From the NCBI RefSeq assembly GCF_003589595.1, contig NW_020653711.1:3999402-4063401 (forward strand): DNA of 64,000 nucleotides, given 5' to 3'. This document shows positions 22,826 to 34,500 of the stretch, in pieces; the stretch's first letter is position 1, and every line of letters starts with the position of its first letter. The translations under genes and the position numbers were made by a program. A model generated the notes under the pieces. The model did not search any database, was not told where the DNA came from, and saw nothing but the letters and a program-made list of their open reading frames with translations. The stretch comes from Hyposmocoma kahamanoa (Eukaryota > Arthropoda > Insecta > Lepidoptera > Cosmopterigidae).

Positions 22826-23001
22826 CTGAATAAATAATTATGTTATTATTATCTGTCTATTTTAGACTCTCACGTCACCCATGGCCTAAAAGATTAATTA
22901 TGAATTTTTAAATGATATATTGCCGGTATTCCCCGGCAATGGCGCAGTCGGCAGGGGTCAGGCCTTCAGGTTCAAGAATCGGCGAACAATACTTTATTTT
23001 A

Positions 23002-23285
23002 TGATTCCAAGTGACGGGACGAACGAGTCGTTTGCCTGGTGGTTACTTACCACATGTCCATAACAGTTGCAGTGCCACTGAGAGCTTTCAATCGCATAGA
23101 TCCGCGAGGCACGGTCACTGCGCCCGTCACGCTGAGACAAGAGTTGACAAGTTCAACGTACCCTGTAATTTCACCAGCACCCTTACCCTGGAAAACCGAA
23201 ATGCAGTAACGTTCACATTACTAACACATACAAACAAAAATAGGTACTTTCTTGGACGAACTGTTTCACAAGGGGCTACTACTAC
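23002..23285 (+). repeat. Family S repeat
   Basis: From TTCCAAGTGACGGGACGAAC to GAACTGTTTCACAAGGGGCT. The segment between the AGTAACGTTCACATTACT block and the end is partly replaced by ACACATACAAACAAAAATAG. Confidence 0.75.
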
Positions 23286-23289
23286 ACAG

Positions 23290-24515
23290 AAGAATACGTG
23301 CCGTATCGAGAAGGTTCACTTTCTGCGTGTGTGCTGGAAGCGGCATATATACATTAATATTAATTTGTACGTTACGTACATATGTGGATGTTTCATTGCA
23401 ATACCTCGCGCTATATGTGTTTAAACGTTTTGATAAAACCTGCACGTAGATGACGTCGAATATGTGTGAATCCCCCAACCTACAAGTATTTTTATATTCA
23501 TAAGTACAATCTTAGCTTAGCTATAAATATTCCTAAAATAAATAAGATATATAAAAAAAAGTAAAATAAAATCACCTTCTAAATATTTTTTTATTTTTAC
23601 CCGACTGCTGGAGGGTTGTGTTTTTCAAATATATGCATGTATGTATGTCCGTTTATTTTTCACGCTGTATACTGCCTAAACGACTTGATGGCTTTAGGCA
23701 TATCTCGTTAGATTCGATGGTGGAAGTGTCATAGGCTATGAGAAATATTCAAAATAGTGAGGGGGAATATTTTTTTTATCTTTCCAGCTCAATATTTTTG
23801 CAGTCGAGTTTATGTTTTTTTAAATATTTTTTTTTAAACAAGATTGCGCCTGAAATTTTTGCTGCTTGTTTGGAATTAATTTAAATAAGCTGTTGTATAA
23901 GCTGTCAGGCCTTAACCTAACTGGAGACCTTGAAGCGATATCGTTAGTATTAGATTGGCGCCGTTCATGTAATCTGTAGAATAATAGTATATTGTTTTGT
24001 AACAATAATAATAATACGTTTATTTCAAGTTACTTGGCCCCACAGTATTAGTTAAAACGTTACTTAAAAAAGTTTACTGAAGAAGTTTTACTGAGGTGAA
24101 AAAGAAATTATTGTAAACGTGTTCTCACTTGGACACGTACCCAGATACGAGTTTGCAATAACTTTGAAGTCTGTGTAATCATTTGTCAATTACATTTATG
24201 AGGTAAGTCTCCATATTTTAACGGCGAGAGATTATCTTTTGTAACTTGCATTTTAACTAAATACACACATCGGCTGGTTTATAATAATGTTTATGTTTAA
24301 ATAAATATCAATCAGACATAAAGTAGCTATTTGATAAACGTCTCTTAGGATCGAAATAGTGCAGTCAAGCTCCTTGCACAAGCGTTAATCCGGTGATGTA
24401 TTGCCACTATAGCGTGGCTCCACATGTGTGGGGAAAGCTACACCGCCAGAGGTGCTACTAGAATCGATAATTATGTGTTCTTGTTAAATTTCGTAAACTT
24501 CAGACAAATTTTTTT
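23290..24515. other. Unassigned AT-rich sequence
   Basis: No gene or clear repeat recognised; several short frames lack motifs. Confidence 0.35.
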
Positions 24516-24519
24516 AATT

Positions 24520-25440
24520 TTTATTCAATTGATATTCAATTATTTTTTGTGAAATTACTTCATTAGTTTGTTATAATTATTAATAAAAAGATTTATTTAT
24601 TTAAACTATATTGTACAATACACTGAAGTACAAATGGCGGACTTAATGGCATAAGGCATTCTCTACCAGTCAACCATTGGGCCAACAGAAAAAAAAACAC
24701 AATAGGTTGGTGCTACACTTAAACAAGAAGTACAATATACTAGAAAACTAATCGATAATTTGTATGGTATAAATAAATAACATACTATAAACATACTTAT
24801 TATACATACGTAATAAACTTACATATATATATCATAATAATAAATAATATGATATATGTACCCAAAGCAACATTATACAGTGTCTTAATTTTGACATTGT
24901 CAAACAGATGGATGCGCAACATACGCTTGAAAGATAATTTGGTCTGAGCTTGTCTTACACGGAGCGGGAGCGCGTTCCAAAGACGAATTGCATGAAGGGT
25001 AAAAGAATTAGACAAAAAATCAGTGCGATGAGAAGGAATAGAAAGTTTAAGGCTACGGGAAGATCGAAATTCGCAACCTGCCCGAGCGTTTTTAAATTGA
25101 AATGAACATTTAAGATAATCAGGTGCAGCCGGGTCGAACAAGATGGAGAAAAGTGTGGTTAAAATTCTTAAGGACCTGCGTTCACGGATGGGAAGCCAGT
25201 TTAGTTGACGACGAAAAGCAGAAAGATCGAAGACCTGAGTGTTCCTCCTCAGAAAAAAATCCTCCGATCCGGCCGGATTCGAACCGACGTCTTTTAGCAT
25301 ACCGTGCCAGACGCTATACCAACTAAGCCACGGAACGACTCAGCGGCCCTCAAGAATTTTTCTATGTGCCTGTTGCCGTGTCTTTGTATTTGGTTTTTCA
25401 ATGACTTTTTAGTCGTAGCCATCTATGAGAAATCTGAAAA
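24520..25440 (-). repeat. Family R SINE split by a LINE
   Basis: The left part (24520-24595, TTGATATTCAATTATTTTTT..GTTATAATTATTAAT) and the right part (25225-25440, starting CTGAGTGTTCCTCCTCAG and running through the tRNA-like head at 25265-25335) form one R unit when the LINE between them is ignored. Confidence 0.7.
24596..25215 (-). pseudogene. Non-LTR retrotransposon 3' fragment inside a SINE
   Basis: Minus-strand frame with LSAFRRQLNWLPIRERRSL, the block PDYLKCSFQFKNARAG, AIRLWNALPLRVRQAQTKLS and FKRMLRIHLFDN, the C-terminal end of a LINE polyprotein. Short A/G words AAAAAGAT on the left and AGAAAGAT on the right look like a target-site duplication. The element has a 3' UTR of about 200 bp and lacks the RT core. 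Confidence 0.75.
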
Positions 25441-25539
25441 AATATATTTTCTTTAGTTTCGAATTTTTACCATATACATAGAATGACTAAATCAAATATT
25501 TTAAATTTGTATTGAATTGATATTCAATTATTTTTTGTG

Positions 25540-25985
25540 AAATTATTCCACTAGTTTGTTTGTTTGGATCGAAGGAATTTTTTCAAGTGTTCAATCTTTG
25601 TTTTAGTAATTATAATAAACGAATGGAGTAATTTCACAAAAAATAATTGAACATCAAATCAATAAAAAATTAAAATACAGTTAATATCGACATCTCTAGC
25701 CAGAGCTGGTAGCTGTAAAGTTACCTGACTGGGTGACGAAATACTTTCATCGATTTCTCATAGATGGCGCTACCGCTAAAAAGACGTTGAAAAACCAAAT
25801 ACAAAGATCCGATAACAAGCACATTATAACAAGCAAAAATTCGTGAGGTCCGCTGGTTCGTTCCGTGGCTTAGTTGGTATAGCATCTGGCACGGTTTGCT
25901 AGAAGATGTTAGTTGGAATCCGGCCGACCCTAAGGAATTTTTCCTTCGATCCGGCCGGATTCTAAGTGTTCCCTCTTTATATTAA
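25540..25985 (+). repeat. Family R tRNA-derived SINE
   Basis: Contains the body word ATTTCACAAAAAATAATTGA, then TAGCTGTAAAGTTACCTGAC and the head TTCCGTGGCTTAGTTGGTAT at 25860, followed by a damaged B box (TTAGTTGGAATCCGGCC). Confidence 0.75.
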
Positions 25986-25999
25986 TAATTGTAAGTCAA

Positions 26000-26800
26000 A
26001 TATGTTATTTAATTGCTATTTCATGTAGTATTCTTATGTATTTAAATATAAACGCTATTGTTTTGTATTCTTATTGTTTTTTCCGCTAACTCTGTCGGCA
26101 TGTGTATTATTAAATAGTTGAAAATTTATGGTTAGTTAACCTTATCTAATGTTTAAGTATAAGATTGTGGAGTATTCTGTTCTAGCTTGACGTGCTTCTA
26201 ACCTTGTACACATGCGTTACTTTAATGTATAAATGTTACAAAAAAATGTAGAGATGATTTTTTTATACATGATAGGTAGGATGACTCCATTCCACCTGAT
26301 GTAAAATGGAAAATGGAGTCCAAACGTGAACGAACCTAGTGCAGTGTTGATACAAGCACAGCCCTAGCCACCTCCATCCTGCGTGCCTGTAAGATCCCTC
26401 TTCACGCCACGCCACGCCACGCGCAAGATGCTTCTTATTTAAACGTTTGTGCAATTGACACCTTCCTGTGTTCCGGATGTCCCTTTTTATACGAGTATAC
26501 TGGCTGCAAAAGCGTTGTCTACCGTGGTACAAAAAACATTGCGCTGGTACTCTGCAACCTTAAACATGAAACATAATACTGCTCTGCTGTTAAAATAGAT
26601 AGCACCGAAAATCTCTTCATAATCATGGCTCGAATCTTTGCTTGTTGTATTTGGATATTACAACTTTATACGAGCACTATTTATACAGGGCGAAACATGG
26701 GGCACAGAGGGAAAATACTTTAAATATTGTAGATAGGACACTTTGTTTCATGGAGACATTTTATTTTTAAAATTAAGTGATTCTATATTCGGAAGTTATA
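26000..26800. other. Unassigned sequence
   Basis: No gene recognised. A short GCCACGCCACGCCACGCG tandem lies at 26404-26423. Confidence 0.35.
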
Positions 26801-26889
26801 TAGCGATTGCCATGGACATACACATAGACTACTACCAATTATACCCAAACTCACGAGAAAAATAAATATAGGCCATACAAATATTTCTC

Positions 26890-26894
26890 CTGGC
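26890..26894. other. Transib target-site duplication, left
   Basis: CTGGC directly before the element; the identical CTGGC follows at 30108-30112. A 5 bp GC-rich duplication is the known Transib signature. Confidence 0.9.
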
Positions 26895-27156
26895 CACAGT
26901 ATTTCGTCTAGTACAAGCTAGCGGGACAAAATTCATGACGTCATTTCCAGAAATTAGTGTTAATGACTTGTAAACAACCCTTCACAGGTACCGAATTCCA
27001 AGAACTAATTAGGTCATACCTCATTACGGTACTTTATCGGGTGTCAAAGGTAAGTGATTTGGGAGTTCGATTTGCATTTATAAATCAGTTGCATTTTTAG
27101 CACACTTGTGAAAACATCTCTTAAAATTGGTAGCAAAGTGAAACGTGTTTTTTGTG

Positions 27157-27175
27157 ATGGAATATTCTGTTGAAG
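27157..27175 (+). CDS. Possible first coding exon of the Transib transposase
   Basis: ATGGAATATTCTGTTGAAG is followed by a good donor (GTATGT). The acceptor would be TTTTTTCAG at 27427. Joined, the frame reads MEYSVEERVITVTKLEFFEE WLR-like (split here), a plausible transposase start. It runs out of frame with the long ORF because of a short duplication near 27473-27486. Confidence 0.5.
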
Positions 27176-27427
27176 GTATGTACACTATTATCACGTATTT
27201 TTTTCAAAAAAATCATGTATATTTTTGGTGCAATATGAGTTTGAATATCTTTTAAAAAATCCTGCATATTTCTCCTTAATTGTTAACTTTAAAGGACTGC
27301 AACTTTTTTTATTTAAATATATAAATCTAGATACTTCTGTATATTATATTTACAACTTTCAGGCATAGATTCATATATATTTCAGAGCCCGAAAAGCCCC
27401 GCAAGTAAATTATTGTCCTTTTTTCAG

Positions 27428-29494
27428 AACGTGTCATTACTGTGACGAAATTGGAGTTTTTCGAAGAATGGCTGAGACATGAGAAATGCAAGAAACAGTC
27501 GCATTTTTGATTATATATGTGAGAAACATAATATTACTAATGCTTCTAACGAATCACTGAAAAACCTGAAGATGAAAATCTCAAGTCTTTCCGCGATACT
27601 AAATGAAAAGTGGATTTCATCTAAATCTAATAAAGAAGTGTTTTTAACCAAACATAAAAATTGGTTCGAGGCTTCGGGAATAGTAATAAATATATGTACA
27701 CACCAGCCGCAGCCTTCAACATCATCAGGACTTGGGTCTGTAGGCAGACCCAAAAAATCCTTTGACGACTCATCGCTCAAAACGAAGAGACGTAGAGTAG
27801 AAGATCTTTTAGAAATTCGGAGTGCAAGTGAGCTTACTGTAGCCGCGGAATTAGCTACTAGGAAGGAAGGGCACCGAAGTGTTGCTAAACAAATTAAAGA
27901 AATCGGCGAAAGTCCAAAAAAGAATAAGTGTTCTGAACAAAGTAGGCAGTTAACTCCGGACGAAGCGTTAGCTTATTACGTAGACTCCAAATCTACTTGT
28001 CACTCATATAAGCAAACTAGGAAGTGGTCAATGAAGGCGGGACATCAAGTGTATCCATCATTGTACAGTTTAGGTAAATCCAAAGCTTCTTGTCCTTCTG
28101 ACGAACACATTACTGTGACTGAATCTCGAGCTGAAATTAAACTTCAGGCGATTTTGAATAAAACGGCTGAACGATTAGTTGAAGCTCAATGTGAAGTTAT
28201 TAGAAGTGTGTTACCTCGTTCATCGTATACGTTGGTAAGCAAATGGGGTTGTGATGGGAGTTCAGGGCATAGTACTTATAAGCAGAGGTTTGAGAACACC
28301 AGCGCTACAGACGAATTTCTGTTTGTATACTCATTTGTCCCCTTGAGACTACATGACGGAGAAACTGTGATCTGGCAAAATCCACGACCTTCTTCAACCT
28401 TATATTGCCGTCCTATCAGGTTTATTTTTGCCAAGGAGACAAATGAGTTTACGAAAGAAGAAACTACTAAAATTTTACATGAAATAAGTCAGCTTCTTCC
28501 AACATTATGTAACGTTGATGGATCCCAAATCTTTGTTACACACGACTTATTGTTGACGATGACTGATGGTAAAGTGTGTAACGCTTTAACGGACACACGT
28601 TCAACACAAAAGTGTTATATTTGCGGTGCTACTCCGTCTACTATGAACGAGGAGTCGAGGAACTATCCCAGCAACAAAGAGCTCTATGAATTTGGCTTAT
28701 CTGCTTTACATGCATGGATCCGCACTTTTGAATGTATGCTTCACATTAGCTATCGTTTAGGAATAAAAAAGTGGCAAGTCAGAGGAGACAAGGATAAAGC
28801 TGTAGTAAAGCACCGCTCACAAGAGATCCAAAAAATGTTTAAAGATCGTATGGGTCTTATAGTGGATGAACCAAAACCTGGGTATGGTAACTCGAATGAT
28901 GGAAACACAGCACGTAGATTTTTTTCTAATGCTGAATTGAGTAGCGAAATAACAGGATTGGACGTAAGTCTTATTAAAAGATTTCATGTAATTTTAAGAA
29001 CTTTGTCTTCGGGATACGACATAAATTGTTTAGAATTCGAAAAGTTTTGCGTTGAAACAAGAAAATTATACCTTGATCTGTATTCGTGGTACTCCATGCC
29101 CGTTACTGTGCATAAGATTCTTGTACACAGTACGGAAGTAATTAAATCTTGCCTTCTTCCTATTGGTCAGCTTTCCGAAGAAGCCCAGGAGGCAAGAAAT
29201 AAAGATTGCCGTAGATTCCGTGAACGACACACTAGGAAGCGGTCACGTATTGCCACGAATACAGATCTTTTGAGAATGCTCCTAATTACGTCCGATCCTG
29301 TAATCAACACATTTAGAGAGGTGCCGAAGAAGAAGATTACTGCTTTGCCAGCGGAGGTTCTGCAGTTGGTTATCCCACCTTCCTTACCAACCCAGTTATC
29401 ATCAGTTCGCGAAATTGATGAGGAGGATTACGTGTTGTCAGACTCTACCGAATTGGAGAGTAATGATGAGGAATCCTCTGAAGATGAGCATTAA
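27428..29494 (+). CDS. Transib/RAG1-like DDE transposase
   Basis: The open frame from the Met at 27479 encodes 671 residues. Comparing with the RAG1 core by eye: catalytic Asp 1 is D259 in SKWGCDGSSGHSTYKQ; PSSTLYCRPIRFIFAKET (305-321) matches the RAG1 segment before the insert; catalytic Asp 2 is D363 in MTDGKVCNAL; the zinc cysteines are C379 and C382 in KCYICGAT; the zinc histidines are H545 and H550 in VHKILVH; the catalytic Glu is E571 in QEARNKDCRRFR. Spacing between Asp 2 and the first Cys, between the two His, and from His to Glu is as in RAG1 to within a few residues. The N-terminus (1-150) is less conserved and the tail (645-671) is acidic. An in-frame stop lies just upstream of the Met; exon sequence from 27428 runs in another frame. 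Removing one 7 bp unit of the imperfect repeat TGAGACA/TGAGAAA would join the two. A nuclear cut-and-paste enzyme acting on the element's own ends is expected. Confidence 0.9.
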
Positions 29495-29734
29495 ATATTT
29501 TTGTAATGTCTTTACATTTAGATTAGATAAATTAGGTCTTGTTTATTATTGTAATTAATTATTATATCTAGTTTTAATATGTAGTTGTAGAGTATTTTAC
29601 TATAGGTGTTTTAGTTATATAATGCACATTTATTATTATACGTGTCAATTTTGTTACTTACTACTAAAATATAATTTTTGTTGTTATTGTATTGTTCGTT
29701 GATTTAATTTAATTGTATAAATATAAAAATTGTA

Positions 29735-29740
29735 AATAAA
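29735..29740 (+). terminator. Possible poly(A) signal of the Transib gene
   Basis: AATAAA 241 bp after the stop codon; the first good candidate downstream. Confidence 0.45.
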
Positions 29741-30107
29741 TACCTTCCGAACACGTCATTGGCAACGTGCAATAAACATTTATGATTTTTTAAATTTATT
29801 TTTTATTTTTCTATGTCCTAATACTTTTATATAGTAAAAAAATAATACACTCGTGCCTTACAGGTTTGTGAAGAAGGCAGAGGCACCTAATTACAGAGCT
29901 ATCACCCACATTTCACCGCGTAATTGGTGACCTTACGTGTCAGGTGGTGAGGCCATCACCATTGTAGGGTCTACACACATTACAGTACACAGGTTTCCAC
30001 TTTTTTTTAGCTTAAAATAGCATAATATATCTGCAATATACATAAACAATTAAAATAACTCAAAAAACAATTTTGTCCCGCTAGCCTGTACTAGACGAGA
30101 CACTGTG

Positions 30108-30112
30108 CTGGC
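30108..30112. other. Transib target-site duplication, right
   Basis: CTGGC after the terminal CACTGTG of the element, identical to 26890-26894. Confidence 0.9.
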
Positions 30113-30184
30113 CCTTGAATCGCACCCGGGACCTCTTCATGGCAGTCCACCATGGTAACCATTCTGCAACATAGGCAGTTATTT

Positions 30185-31451
30185 GTTTTGTCATAAAAAA
30201 TAATTATCATATATTTTATTATAGGCTTATGATAGAATTACATGATTAATTCCTTTTAAATAATATATCATGTCAAAACTAAAGTAACAACACAGTGTTG
30301 TGTATTTAAGCTTAGGAAAATGAATTATAATAATTATATATAGTGGAATAATTTAACTAAAAACCAATTAATATCATTTTATTAAAACATCATAATATTT
30401 ATTACAATCAATACATTTAATGTCTTTTATTGAGGATATTCGTAGTTCTTCACAATAATATTAGCATTGGCATTTCATAGATAGCTTTGATTATTCATTA
30501 ATAAGTACACACTCGAGGAACTACTTTCTTGTACAGTTTATTGTAAGTGCAAGATAATAATGTATTATTTGTTTAGATAGATGTCTACGTTGTTTCTTTA
30601 GTTCGCTTTAAAAATATTTCTTTTTGTTACTAAAGTTTCGACAACTTTAGCAAATAATTAATAAAAATATTACACTAAGCATTTCTACTGCATTTATTGT
30701 TCTGTGGTAATACCGTAGTAGTAGAAGAAATACAATTTGTGCTGCCACAATCATTTCAAAAACGTTGTCTGTGAATTCGAAACACACTATGCTCATTTAA
30801 AATATGAACCAGTTAATCAACCATAACCTAACAAAAAAATTATGACAGCTTTATCTCTCTTTCTATTTCAACTAGTAAATGAGAGCAAGGTTTGATCATT
30901 ATCATTTTCTAAAGTCGAACATTGGATACAATTTGTCAAAGGATCTTCAAAAGGAAGTCCATTCAGGTATTTAAAGTTAGTCAGAGTAAAACGAACTCTG
31001 AATAAATAGCGACATAATCTAAAATTATATACTTCTCTATGTAATAGACTCAAGGATCAAAATAAATAAGACACACGTATACAATAAGGTCGATATATCA
31101 AATATAAAATGCAGTCTTAAAATGAATATTGTGTCTTATAAATATGTTAATAATACACAAAGAAACATGAATATCTAATGATACGACTGGTAAAAGTAAG
31201 TTTGTTTAATAAAGTTCTTTAGAATAATGTCGTAATAAAAGAATAGACCAGCTTGTGTTAATTTAGTGATAGTTATACAGCGGCCACGGTGTGACGGGCG
31301 CTCGATGATATTTTTTTATTCACGTACTAAAACCACGTGTTCAGAACTAATATGAAATGACACGACGAAAATAGTCCGCTAACATTTAGTTTTTAGTTGT
31401 CTCTGACAACAACGTATATGTTAGAGTGTAGTTCCTTTATTTTAATTAAAA
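30185..31451. other. Upstream region of the nucleotidase gene
   Basis: AT-rich; no other gene seen. It should include the promoter and 5' UTR of the gene starting at 31452. I found no convincing TATA box or initiator. The base context before the start codon is AAAA, favourable for animals. Confidence 0.45.
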
Positions 31452-31583
31452 ATGAAGTTGTTTATTTGTATTTTGGTGCTGTGTAATGTAAATTATTTAG
31501 AAAATTTGGTATGTGGTGGTGTTTTGAATAGCAATAAGTTGTTCAGATTGGATATTGTGCATTATAATGATTTTCACGACAGG
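31452..31583 (+). CDS. Nucleotidase exon 1 (signal peptide, metal motif I) with a +1 frameshift
   Basis: The exon encodes MKLFICILVLCNVNYLENLV, a hydrophobic signal, then FRLDIV. At 31560/31561 the sequence has CC where one C is needed to read on into HYNDFHDR, metal motif I. As written the frame meets a stop (TAA) soon after. The donor is CAG|GTGAGG. With one C removed the exon is 131 nt, phase 2, and joins exon 2 in frame. Confidence 0.8.
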
Positions 31584-34500
31584 TGAGGACTTTTTTAATT
31601 ACTTTTGTAGAAATTAAATTTTTATTGAATTGATATTCAATTATTTTTTGTGAAATTACTCCACTAGTTTGTTATAATTATTAATACAAAGATCGAACAC
31701 TCAGAAAAAACACTCAGAAAAAATATATATACTTTTGTAGAGTTTCATTCTTCATAATATTATAGTCGTTATTCTGTAAAAATATACATTGGCTATGAAA
31801 GAGATTTTTACTATATATTTTTTATAATTCAATGCAATACTTATACCATTACTGTTCGGAAAGCGTGGTATTCTAATAATGAATTATTTTATTCCAACTT
31901 TTTTAAATGTCACACAATAATTTTTTAACACGCTTTATTTCACGTAAAAATACAACTTGAATGAATCTGTTTCACGTGAATGCGCGCTTCTTTGAAAATC
32001 TATGGATTTTAAATGTGCGTTCATCTGAGTATTATAAACATTTAGGGACTAGCCACACTTGTCGACTCGGAATTTAAGCCGTTCAGAAAAAAGTTGATTT
32101 TTCGTTCTTGTAAATTAAATAAATTTTACTTGTAAAAATAATTTTTATTAACATAAAATGGATCGAGAAGATTATCAAACGAAAAAGTTTTAAAAAGGGT
32201 TAGGGAAGAAAAAAGTCTTTTAAATACAATAGAGAACAGAAAGCGGTAAATGTTTGGACAGTTGTTACGTAATGAATAACGGATTTGTGAGACGTATAAT
32301 TGAGGAGAAAAAGAAAGAGAAGAAGACCAGGAATGACGTACAGTGAATAAAGAAGAATATCACAATGAGAAGCTATAAAGAGAACAAAGAGCTGGCTATA
32401 TGTGGGGGGAGGCTGCACCAATAAGAATCTGTCTCTTATATAGGACGTTTAATGAAAGTTTAATTTAATCTATGTCAAACTATTGCAATTTATGAATTTT
32501 CAGAGCTATCTTTGTTGGGTCACAAAGTCTAAAAAAACAATTTTGTTTAATTTAGTTTAGTAGCAGTAGTGCTCCTTGTGCAAGAATTTGTCGAGGGAAG
32601 TACTGCCACCTTACTCATTTCTGCCGCCAAGCAGTTATGTGAGCATTATTGCGTTTAGGTTTTGAAGGGTAAAAGTGCTGACGAAATTACAGGCACATGG
32701 AACTTCTCAACTTATGTCTCCAAGTGACAGGAGTAGTGGGAGTGTCTCTCGGATCTTTGCGATTTTAAAGCTCTCAGCGGCACTTCAACCGTTATGGATA
32801 AACGTGTCGCTTTCCACCGGGCGCAATTTTTAAAATTTGAACGCTGCTATTTTATATTCTCACGTTATCCATCTAATAAGAACGAAAAAGTCGCGTGATT
32901 CGTATCGGCGCGACCCGAGTGGAAGCGAAACATGCAACTACTTTCTCGCCCTAATTGCATGAACATGAAGAATTGTATGACCGGCTTAAGTTGATTCCGT
33001 AATAAGTGTGGTAAAACCCTTATTGGCGAAATTCCACGCGAAATGAATAATCCCGTGTAGACGGGAATCGTTCTTACCTTCGGCGCAGTGCCGAGTTCCA
33101 CCCAAGGGTCGTCATTCGTTTTTCGTATTTAATAATAATAACCCACACACTCAACATAGCCCCGCACTAGGGAAACCCTGTGTCGCGGGTGCCACGGACA
33201 CACACATAGACAACCACAAATTACACTCAAACTCACGAGAGAAATAAATGTAAGCCATACATTTCTCTCGGTTCGGGAATCGAACCTGGGACCTCTGCGT
33301 GGCAGTCCGGCATGGTAACCGTTCGGCTACGGAGCCAGTTAAAATTTTTTGGTTTGGTTTTATAAAATATAATTAAATCCATTGTTGTGTATTTTATTTG
33401 TGGTTAGTTATAAGTGCCCAACATGAAACTTATGCACTATGTAATTATTAACTTAAAAGATTAAGAAAAGTTTTGTGGAATTACCTATTTGGCAAGTTTT
33501 ATTGAAATTATTGAGTTCTTAGGTTTTCCCGATTGTTACACATAAGAAATGAAATTATTGCACAGTCAGTCAACCGTGACCATGGGAACCGTAAAGGGCC
33601 CGAAACGCCGGTTTGTTTGAAAAAACAAATATTCGCGATTTAAATCCGGAATAATAGTTTCATTTCCTATTTATTGAATTTTTGTTTTTTAAATTCCTTT
33701 TTATAAATGCGCATTTGACCTACATCTTACCTGATGGTTAGTGATGATGAGATCGACGAAGAAGCATGCATACCTAAATAATGTTTACTAACTATTATAT
33801 TGCCTTGAAAAGGCCCAACTTAACGGAAGGTGTGTGAAATCTGTAATCCAATAAAATGGAATTCATCTCCTAATTTACCACTCTTGGAGATGGAATATTT
33901 TATTCAAATTTGAACAGGACCACTACTGGGGTAACCCCTTTTCCACAAAAAAATAATCATCGAAATCGGTTTACGTTGATCGGGTATTGAGAACCCCTAT
34001 TTTTGAAATCGTTTAGAATGAGAACATACTTCCCTCTCACTTGAAAAATATTGTGCACCACTTAAGTCATGTAATCATTTTAGAAAGTATAAATCTCTTA
34101 CATTATGCAAACATGAACTAAAAATATAAAGATTTTGCACTTTTTCTGTTATTAATTTTGCGTAATTACACATTTTACTTATTAATTTTGCAGACTTAAG
34201 AGGTGAAAGCGTAATGATGTATTTTTATATTTCTTTAAATAGATTTTCTAGTTACTGTTTATACACAACTGCGATGCCAAAAGACGTCGACGATGACGTC
34301 ATATTAAGGACGATATTTATTTATATAGATATTGGAATAGATTCACTGCAGGAGAGAGATGTATAAACGGTGTAATGATGTTTTCCAGAAATATAACAGT
34401 GTTCAATGTGGAGTCGTGAGAGCATTTTACAATGAAGCAGTAGAGTAAATGTTTTCTAATTTGCTGTCAATAAGCTTATTTTTTCTCACGGAATTGTGAT

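Larger units (their letters stand above)
26895..30107 (+). mobile_element. Transib (RAG1-like) DNA transposon, complete ends
   Basis: A 3,213 bp element with 39 bp terminal inverted repeats, 36 of 39 bases identical. The left end is CACAGTATTTCGTCTAGTAC and continues AAGCTAGCGGGACAAAATT; the right end reverse-complemented is CACAGTGTCTCGTCTAGTAC then AGGCTAGCGGGACAAAATT. The first seven bases of the right end equal the V(D)J recombination heptamer CACAGTG; after a 24 bp gap comes ACAAAATT, placed where the nonamer sits in a 23-spacer signal. Target duplication CTGGC is perfect. The element encodes one transposase on the + strand with an apparent small 5' exon. High TIR identity and a long open frame point to a young insertion. 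Confidence 0.95.
26805..30178 (-). repeat. tRNA-derived SINE split by the Transib element
   Basis: The left piece (26805-26894) has CATAGACTACTACCAATTAT and GAAAAATAAATATAGGCCAT; the right piece (30113-30178) continues with CCTTGAATCGCACCCGGGAC and ends in the tRNA-like head. Other copies (13381, 15172, 33126) show the two pieces joined, which proves the insertion. Confidence 0.9.

Noticed and set aside
32860..33115. Separate coding exon in intron 1
   Set aside because: No motif, no fitting splice sites for the nucleotidase frame and mobile-element surroundings.
13381..33339. CRISPR-like array from regularly recurring words
   Set aside because: The recurring units are dispersed SINEs, not direct repeats with unique spacers, and the genome is animal.
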